DNA of 64,000 nucleotides from Amblyornis subalaris. Taxonomy: Eukaryota; Chordata; Aves; Passeriformes; Ptilonorhynchidae. The stretch covers positions 10,239,480 through 10,303,479 of the forward strand of contig JACAXG010000012.1 in assembly GCA_018881555.1 (NCBI GenBank), in the 5' to 3' direction. Position 1 is the stretch's first letter. Each line of letters starts with the position of its first letter. This document shows, in pieces, positions 56,701 through 64,000 of the stretch. The notes beneath the pieces were generated by a model. It had not been told where the DNA came from and did no database searches. It saw only the letters and a program-made list of their open reading frames with translations. Position numbers and translations under genes: made by a program.

Positions 56701-59700
56701 TGTAGTTAAGACTGTTCTTACAGCACAGCCAGCATGAGATCCCATATGCAGAGTGTCATTTATGGCAAAAGAACTCAAGTCCTTTTAAGGGAGAGGAAGA
56801 GTTTGTGTGTTGAGTATCATAAAACAGATCTGTGTCACGATGCATAGAACATCACGCTGGCTGTATACCAGGATTTTGAACAACACTGCTTTAAGCAAAG
56901 GATATGGATATTTACTGGGGTTTGAGGTAGATACTTTATTACAGGTATAGAATGTTTTATATACTGGTAGCTTTGGGCCACAGTTCTGCTCAGTCTCAAG
57001 ACAAATCTGATTGAAGACAAACTCCAAAGAACCCCTGTCACAAGATACTATCGTGACCAAGAGCTGCCATGAAGTCAGTAAGACTTGGACACTGTTGGCT
57101 TTTGGTTCTTGGCAAGCTGTGTTTAACTAATGCTGCAGGGCTTGCATACAGTCCTCCTTTAAAACAGGACACTATTGGCAGTACTTGGCTTTGTAGTTTT
57201 CATGACAACAGGCTCTTTGTTTTCACTCATTTTGCTTTTAGCACATAGAGCTAATTTTGTGTGGTCATATTTATAATAGAAAAAGTTTGAAAGACGTATA
57301 CTTCAAAATCATCCAAATACATAACCTCAACAGGTTTGGAATGTGTAGAGAAAATTTCTGTAACTTTTTTTTTACAAGTTCTTATTGTTACCACAAGCAG
57401 CTCTGCTCCAACAGACTTCCCACAGGAAATAGGTGTTGCTTGGCCTGGAAAGCTGTGGTAAGGTGAGTCATCTCAAAGACTAACCAGCAGCACAAAAACA
57501 CCTACATTTTTCTTTCCAGGAATGAGATAATGCAGGGCCTTGCTACTTCAACATCAGAAAAGAAATTAGTAGAGGGAAGATTAGACACAATGAGCTGGGC
57601 CTGCTTTCCCTACTGCTGTCAAAACGGCAGGAAGAATGGGAAAACTGCCACCATATCCCTCTTTCCCCCGGTCCTACAAGCAAACTCACTCTGTGCTTTC
57701 CCCCTCAGCAAAAACTGCTGTTACCAATCTAATTCTTCCATTGTTTAAGCACTGAACAAAGGAATAAGCAACAAACTGTTCCTTCAGCAACAAACCCATT
57801 CCCTTTTTGTGCCTGACCACCGTGCAAGGTGCCTTTGCCCAGAGTTACTTGAGAGGACAGTGAAATAGTCCATGCACACAATTGCTTCTCTAGAAATGTT
57901 CCTGCACTTTTAAGGACATAATGTAAAACTCTAGGAACAGTAATCACAGTAGAGAAAAGGCTAATGAGTCTTGGGAGAGGAAATCTGAAGAAATGGCTTT
58001 CTTCATCAGTTTTGTGGGGTTTTTTTCTAAGACAAGAATGCTTCTTTTGAGTGAATTAAGAGGGAAAAAGAGTTGGTAAGCCAATCTGATAGTTGTGTGA
58101 AAGAAAAAAGCCTGTCTTGTCAGGAAAGAGGAGAAAAGGAAAGCTTTCAGCATGTAAAACACAGATTTTCCATTATAGCTGCTCAACTTTTTTAATAAAG
58201 GCAGAAAAATCTTTTTTCTTTCCATAATCAGTAAGGATATTAAATTAAGGCACTTTGCATATTCCTTTCCCAATTTACATCTCTCCTGTACTTCAGAAAC
58301 TCATTTTCTGTTAAGTGTCTCTTGTTAGGAAGCCTAGAAAATAATAGTGAAATAGGATATTCAAACAATTACCTTGAACAGCAATCAACTGCTGTAATTT
58401 CCACTAATTATTCCAAAACAATCAGGATCTGCCAAGGCAGAGGCAGTTTTGCTATAAGGAATCTGTTCGGAGCCATTCTTTACCAAAACAGATTTGAACA
58501 TATAAGGCCAACAAATAGTTAGAAGATTCAGGCATCGTTTAAAATTTCTGCCTTTACCCTTTTCTTCTTTTCTCTTAATTATTGCTCTTGAAAAGCTGAA
58601 AAACAAATACAACTGCTTCTCTTCTGAACAAATTAATTGTAAACTGACTTTAAATCCACATTTCTATCTTCTCATCAATATAATGAATAACAATCTCTTC
58701 ATCACATCCTACACTTAAACTACTGGCTTTTCATATTAACTAGTTAAAATGGTGAGAGGGAAAGTAATGAGAGAGAAAGTAATGACAGAGAGCAGCTTTG
58801 TTAAGGCATCAGAAGCTAGAGTTGCCAGATAACTTTTAAGTGAGTACTGATTTTGCATTTACAGAGGCTTGGACAAAATTATAACAAAACCCAAGCAAAA
58901 ATGTTCTATCTTCATTAAATGCCTGCCAGCTTCTGCAGCAAAGGCAAATTAAAAAGTGATTCCCTCTCCTCCCTTATGTGGCAAGTTATGTTTCAAAGCA
59001 CATTTAAATTCTTCCCAGTTTATCTAAACTCTTTAAAGAAAAGCAACGCAAGTTTTGAGCGACACAAAGAACTTCCAGCATCAATTTTGTTTTGAAGCAA
59101 GATGTTCCTGGAATATTCAAATTTTAACAAAAAAAGTTAAGGAAAGTTATGGTTAGGAGAAAAAAAAATGCAGTTACCTTAACTAAATGTGGTCTCACTA
59201 GGGTTACAATTGATGTGTATCTCTCTACTACAGGAGGGAATCCTATTTCTAGCTGTGCTTTGCAGTACCCAGAGCGCTTTGAGAGTATGTCTGACTTCTT
59301 ACACCAAGGAACAAATAGCTTGTAATTCTCCACAACAGCAACAACTTCATACATTTCCTGCATGGAATACCTGGAGACAGAAATAGGAACATTACAGTTA
59401 CAAGGTATTTTAACTTCAGTATTAAAAAGTTTCAAAGATGGTATACATGGCATAGGCAGTTGGAAGGTAGACAGTCACCTAAGAACTCTACTACTGATTT
59501 TGGAAATTAAAAATGCAGCTTTGCTAATTAAGAAGGGAAAAAAGTAATACACTAGTAATAGCTTTTGCCTAAAGAAGCAAAATATCACATACCATCCAGC
59601 AGTAACAATAGTGAACAATGAACCTAGTGCCTGCTACTTTCTGCAATATCAGGTAAATATGCATACATTTCAAATGGAAACATTTTTCCCAGCACAGCTC

Positions 59701-60955
59701 TGTATTCATTTAGGCAGATCTTGGACATTCCACAAAAAAAAATCCACACTTCCTGGCAACCAAGACAAGGTGTATCAAAACTCAAGTACTAAATTCCATA
59801 AGGTTTAAACAGAGGAACACTACCTTCCTTATTTTAACCCAAGTGAAAAAGCTTAATTAAAAAATAGAAGCAATGGAAAAACCTTCCAGCATCACAGAAT
59901 GGCTGAGGTTGGAAAGGTCTGCTGGAACTCATTTTGTCCAACACCCCTGCTCAAGCAGGATATTGAAATCAGATGAAACAATATTAGGGCAACATTTTAG
60001 TTGATTCTACTGTAACATGGCAAAATATTACATAGCTATGGATTTTAATTATTAGTTCTGGCTCTGAAACAGATGGGATTAAGCATGTGCTTCAATTCTT
60101 TTAAAATGAAGCATATGTTCAACAGTACTCAGCAGTGAGGACTATTGGACAGGGGCCCTTTTTAAGTGACGAGGCAAGATCTGTTGCAGTTCAGGAACTA
60201 TCACATAAAGGAATGCTAAGTATAGTCCAAAAAATTATGCTAATAAACAAATAGTTCATACTACTGTGGAGCAGAGACTGGGGTCAAATCCCAGTAGCAT
60301 TAAATGAACCAGGATTTTCCTACTAGCACTAAGGCAAACAGGATTTCAAAATCTTTTTCTACATGTCTGTTTCTACATCACACATCTAAAATCTTAAGAA
60401 GTGTAATATAATGTAAGTATAAACATTAGCATGTATTTGGGACAGACTGGAACAGGGTTTTCACACCCGGCGGTTTATTCACATTTTACTAGATGAAATT
60501 ATTAGTGTATTACTCCATTTCAAGGTTGGTTTTTTTTTGTCATGGAATAGAACAGTTATTTCTGCTGTTTCTTTCTATAGGCCAAGGGCTTTGGGTTCCT
60601 ACTTTTTTTATACTCAATTTCAGACTTGTAAAGCCTGATCTCTACAAATTATGAAAGTCAAAACTCCTTTCTAGACTACAGCTGGGCAGTCATAGGGGCA
60701 TATGTCTTCAGCATGCTCAGTCTTTTGAACTCCTGGTGTTTTGGATTAATTACAGTAAGTACAAAATCAGTAAGCATTTGAAGTCTCTTTCCACAGTTTT
60801 ATACAAACCCTATAATTCTTCTTTCAGAATATTCTTTTCTTTTATTTATTAGTGGTGCAGCAACATTGAAGAAATTTCTTGAAAAAGTATGGCTCATTAC
60901 AGGTACTTGCAAAGGAGAAGTTCTGGTCATCAAAATACCACAAGAAGCCAAGTGC
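53775..60955 (-). CDS. COQ10B: Coenzyme Q-binding protein COQ10 homolog B, exons 2-5 (first exon outside window)
   Basis: START-like lipid-binding protein of the mitochondrial inner membrane, needed for normal coenzyme Q function in respiration (family knowledge). Exons in transcription order are 60955-60809, 59370-59178, 56593-56492 and 53942-53775. Phase is consistent and the stop is TAA. They encode about 203 residues; the remaining residues, including the start of the mitochondrial targeting sequence, must lie beyond 64000. Recognisable segments are [26 protein letters not shown] joined to [68 protein letters not shown] joined to [11 protein letters not shown], and [11 protein letters not shown] at the end. 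The choice of COQ10B rather than the paralogue COQ10A rests on its place beside HSPD1 and on sequence. The donor after the first visible exon is GTTTGT, weaker than usual. Confidence 0.95.
58746..58782. repeat. Short tandem repeat in COQ10B intron
   Basis: Units resembling GAGAGGGAAAGTAAT and GAGAGAGAAAGTAAT follow each other in a purine-rich stretch between the COQ10B exons 56492-56593 and 59178-59370. Confidence 0.6.
59891..59960 (-). mobile_element. CR1 LINE fragment in COQ10B intron
   Basis: ATCACAGAATGGCTGAGGTT, then a GGAAAGGTC block, TTTTGTCCAACACCCCTG and CTCAAGCAGG match the well-known avian CR1 3' region read on its antisense strand, so the element lies on the - strand. It is short and diverged, in the COQ10B intron between exons 60809-60955 and 59178-59370. 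Confidence 0.8.
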
Positions 60956-63900
60956 CTGAAACAGTGAAAATGCTTTAAGATGTGTTTCATATCAGCAAAA
61001 CAAATAACAATGCATTCAGGTGAGACAAACAATCTGTTGTATAACATTCCAGAAAATGTCGGCCAGATGGAAAAACAAAGGCTTGTAACAATATATAAAC
61101 TGTCAAAAACACAAGGGGCACCTTTTTTTTTTTTAAGAGAAAAAGAGAAGAGAAACTAAAAATAGCCCCCACTCATGACAAAAGTAACTGGCAGAGTGAA
61201 ATACAATGGGCCTCATTAAACACTGGCTTCATGGCAGCTTGGGTTCACCTTCAAGTTTCACATGCACTTAATTTGCAGAACAGGCTTTCTTAATAGCAAG
61301 ATCAAGGTGCAGTTTGCAATACTTTATCCTTTTGGAATACACAAAGTAGAGAAGGCTTCACTTGGAGATAGAAAGCTGAACTCTGGTACAATCCCTCTGC
61401 TGCCATCCTTCTGTTAAAAGGACAATTTCAGGTTGAAAGTCCTTTCAGAAGGTGAATTGTTTACCCAGCTTTCAAAATTTCCTTTAGAAAATACCATCAG
61501 ACCCTTGGACTGAAAACAGTGTTTTCATAGAAGTGTTTTCATATATTTTAAAGTACAAGTAATCCTAAGATTGCATCTCAGTGTTCTCTGCGAACATCTA
61601 CACTAAAATCTAACGATTATTCATTGTGTTTAACAGCTCTGTTCTGCTAAATTATTGACTTTGCTTAGATCAAATCGGTCAAGATGCAAAATGCTGCCTC
61701 AAAAGCTCTGAATTTTGGCACCAGGAAAGTAAAAGTGCCACTGTTTTCCTTCAATGACTCTACAAACATAAGATGAAGAGTAACCCAGGTCTTTTACTGA
61801 TCTTTGTATAATTAAACAATCAGGACTATACTTCTGGATTCACATAGTTAAAAATGGAACCAACCTTTCCTATTTAGCACTAGGCTTCTTTGGGGTTTGT
61901 TCGGTTGTTTTGTTGGTTTTTTTTAAACACAATGAACAGATAGATGCTTTTTTTTGTTTTTTATCGAGCACCAAATTAGTCAGCAAATTAGTTATCAATT
62001 TCGAGCAATTAAAAGAAACAATATGTTCTTTAAAAATCACCGTAACTTAGACTTCTAAAGAAATATGGTAGTTACCCATGACTGAGCACAGCAGTTTATA
62101 GGGTCACTGTATTAGGAGTCAGGCAAATGATAAATTGATTTTGAGTTTAGAGGAAAATAATCATTGTTAGCAGCTGGATAGAAACAATCTGCACAGCCTT
62201 TTTGAAAACCAGCTATGCAACTGGGATTTGAAGCATGATGACTGACAACACAGATTGCAATCACTGCAGCTGAAAAGAGACTAAGAGGGGACAGAAGTAT
62301 TGTGCCAAAATTAAGAAAGGATAGGTCCACTTTAAAAGCCTTTAGACAACTCTTCAAGTGTTTGTAACAGGATCTCAAGGGATGTGGACAAAGGCTGGTT
62401 TTTTCCACACAGGCTGTACAAGACTGTTAAGGAAAAGCTTTGACAGGAATGCTGGAACGGTGCCAGTAACATTGTAGCTGCCTCAACCAGATTCACAGAA
62501 GGTGTTCAAATGTTTGGAGCAAACCTCATTCTGCACAGCTGATTTAAATTACTTTATCTGGGGCTATGTACAGTACACAGTCCAAACCAGTCACCAGGTT
62601 TTGTCTCTTGGTTTGTTTTTTTACTGTAATGTTGTGCCAGTCTATTGTTTCATACAGTTTTATCTAAACTTGTTTCAGCCACAAGGCTGAAAAGCAATCC
62701 CTACAAATAATCTCTTAGCTGCTGTAAGACAATGTGCTTTTCACAATTACAGTGCCATTCGAGGAAGGCAAGGTTAAGAGGTTATAATGCTAACAAGTAT
62801 GGTGAGGCTCCATCCCTCTTCCAATTTTATCTGAAGAACAGATGCTGTGAGAATGTGCTGGGCTGGGTCTCAGTTCAGGAANGCAGATCTCTTTAAGAAA
62901 TCCCTTAGTTTCCATGGACTGTCACACGTTTTTGTAACCCTGACCTGGGCCACTGAAGAAATCCAAGTCCACTCTAGAATTCAGACACACCTGCCACCTC
63001 TGTATTTATCCTCTGACAGTGACAGAACCATCGCCACTCACACTGCTTTTACTGGCATCACTCTTGCCACTCACTGCTTTCTCCTAAGCACTTCAGGACT
63101 GATCACAGGGTTAGCCAACTTCCATGACCTGAAAAGGAAGCATTTCTGGTGTATGACATGCACATGTAAGTGATCCATATCGAGTGATTTTTTTTTTAAC
63201 AGCTATGCAATTTTCTAAGCCTAAAGATTAGTATTTTTGAAAAAAGGGCGCTCAGCTGCTCACTTTAAAGACTGACAGGGCAATTGTGTTTACTGTACTC
63301 CATCTGATACTTCCATCAGATTAGTGATATCTGATGGGTATTTTATGGTCTGTGAGATACCTGTTGATCGCATTCAAATTCTCTGACAACAGCTGTTCAT
63401 ATCCCAAAAAAAAAAGTGTCCCAGCAAGTGTCCTCATTAGCACCTCAGTCTGAATAAGCACACGAGACTGATTTACCACGTCAGCCCTTGAAGCCGCTAC
63501 CGAGCACAGTGAGGTTCTGCCGAGCTGGCAGCAGGTACAGAGCGCACTCCGGGGACCCCTGCAGGAGTGAAGCATCCCCAGCTTCAAGGCTACAAGTAAC
63601 ACAGCACCGGCTTTGATCCAGCTTGTGCTTGCTTAAAACCAGCTGCCAAGAGTCTTGCAGCTTCCACTAGAAACATTTTTAAACTTAGTTTGCAAGCAGT
63701 TACTTCATGGGTTTCCTTATACCAAACACCCCTACAACAATTGATTTTGCCCTGTAGGCTGTAATAAGTTGCTTTTAAAAACAGCGATTTTGTTTACCAA
63801 GACTGAGCGAACTTAATATTGCAAACGCAACCCTAAGACTATACCACAAGGCACATACAGTAAAAAATGTGGTCCAATGTTATGTTGTACCACTGCACAG

Positions 63901-64000
63901 TTAAGAGTTTTGTCAAAGGACTGCTTGAAATTTTATATCATGAACCAATCTCTATTCCACTTTTTGACAGTTTTATGAGGATAACAGAGTTTGATAAAGA
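60956..64000 (-). other. COQ10B: COQ10B first intron (to right edge)
   Basis: This is AT-rich intronic sequence upstream of COQ10B exon 2. I looked for a first exon with a mitochondrial leader and a CpG-island promoter and found neither. A mildly GC-rich patch at about 63475-63560 has an open frame on the - strand, but no donor there leaves the phase that exon 2 needs. Poly-T and G/T-rich simple stretches occur near 61123-61134 and 61890-61930. Confidence 0.65.

Noticed and set aside
63321..63602. Possible first exon of COQ10B on the - strand (short Ser/Arg/Leu-rich open frame in a GC-richer patch).
   Set aside because: No donor in it leaves the two-base phase needed by the exon starting at 60955, no CpG island is present, and no similarity to known COQ10B leaders was seen.

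Overview
The window is vertebrate nuclear DNA, most likely from a bird. It is AT-rich and repeat-poor, with isolated single N calls and two CR1-type LINE fragments typical of sauropsids. Five genes are recognisable by their exons, in the conserved vertebrate order RFTN2 - MOB4 - HSPE1 - HSPD1 - COQ10B. All exon boundaries below were read from the sequence by finding GT/AG splice sites that keep the reading phase. The species cannot be named from the sequence alone.

Layout. Positions 1-17500 hold the last six coding exons of RFTN2 on the + strand; its 5' exons lie left of the window. MOB4 is complete on the - strand (eight coding exons, 24892-32645, 225 residues) and faces RFTN2 tail to tail. 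It starts inside a CpG island (about 32050-33250). A stretch of about 4.7 kb with no recognised gene follows (33250-37990). HSPE1 is complete on the - strand (four coding exons, 37992-42008, 102 residues). HSPD1 is complete on the + strand (eleven coding exons plus an inferred non-coding first exon, start codon 43369, stop 51383, 573 residues). HSPE1 and HSPD1 diverge from one CpG-island promoter that carries a four-unit heat-shock element and two NRF1-type palindromes. COQ10B lies on the - strand (exons 2-5, 53775-60955), tail to tail with HSPD1; its first exon is beyond the right edge.

Function. HSPE1 (HSP10) and HSPD1 (HSP60) are the lid and barrel of the mitochondrial chaperonin, and their shared promoter fits co-induction by heat shock and by mitochondrial biogenesis signals. 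COQ10B is a mitochondrial coenzyme-Q-binding START-like protein. MOB4 is the phocein subunit of STRIPAK. RFTN2 is a lipid-raft protein.

I found no undescribed gene system. The observations most worth checking are a 38-bp tandem duplication that copies the HSPD1 exon 5 splice donor, a long near-perfect hairpin in an RFTN2 intron, and the precise promoter motifs (heat-shock element, NRF1, TCTCGCGAGA).
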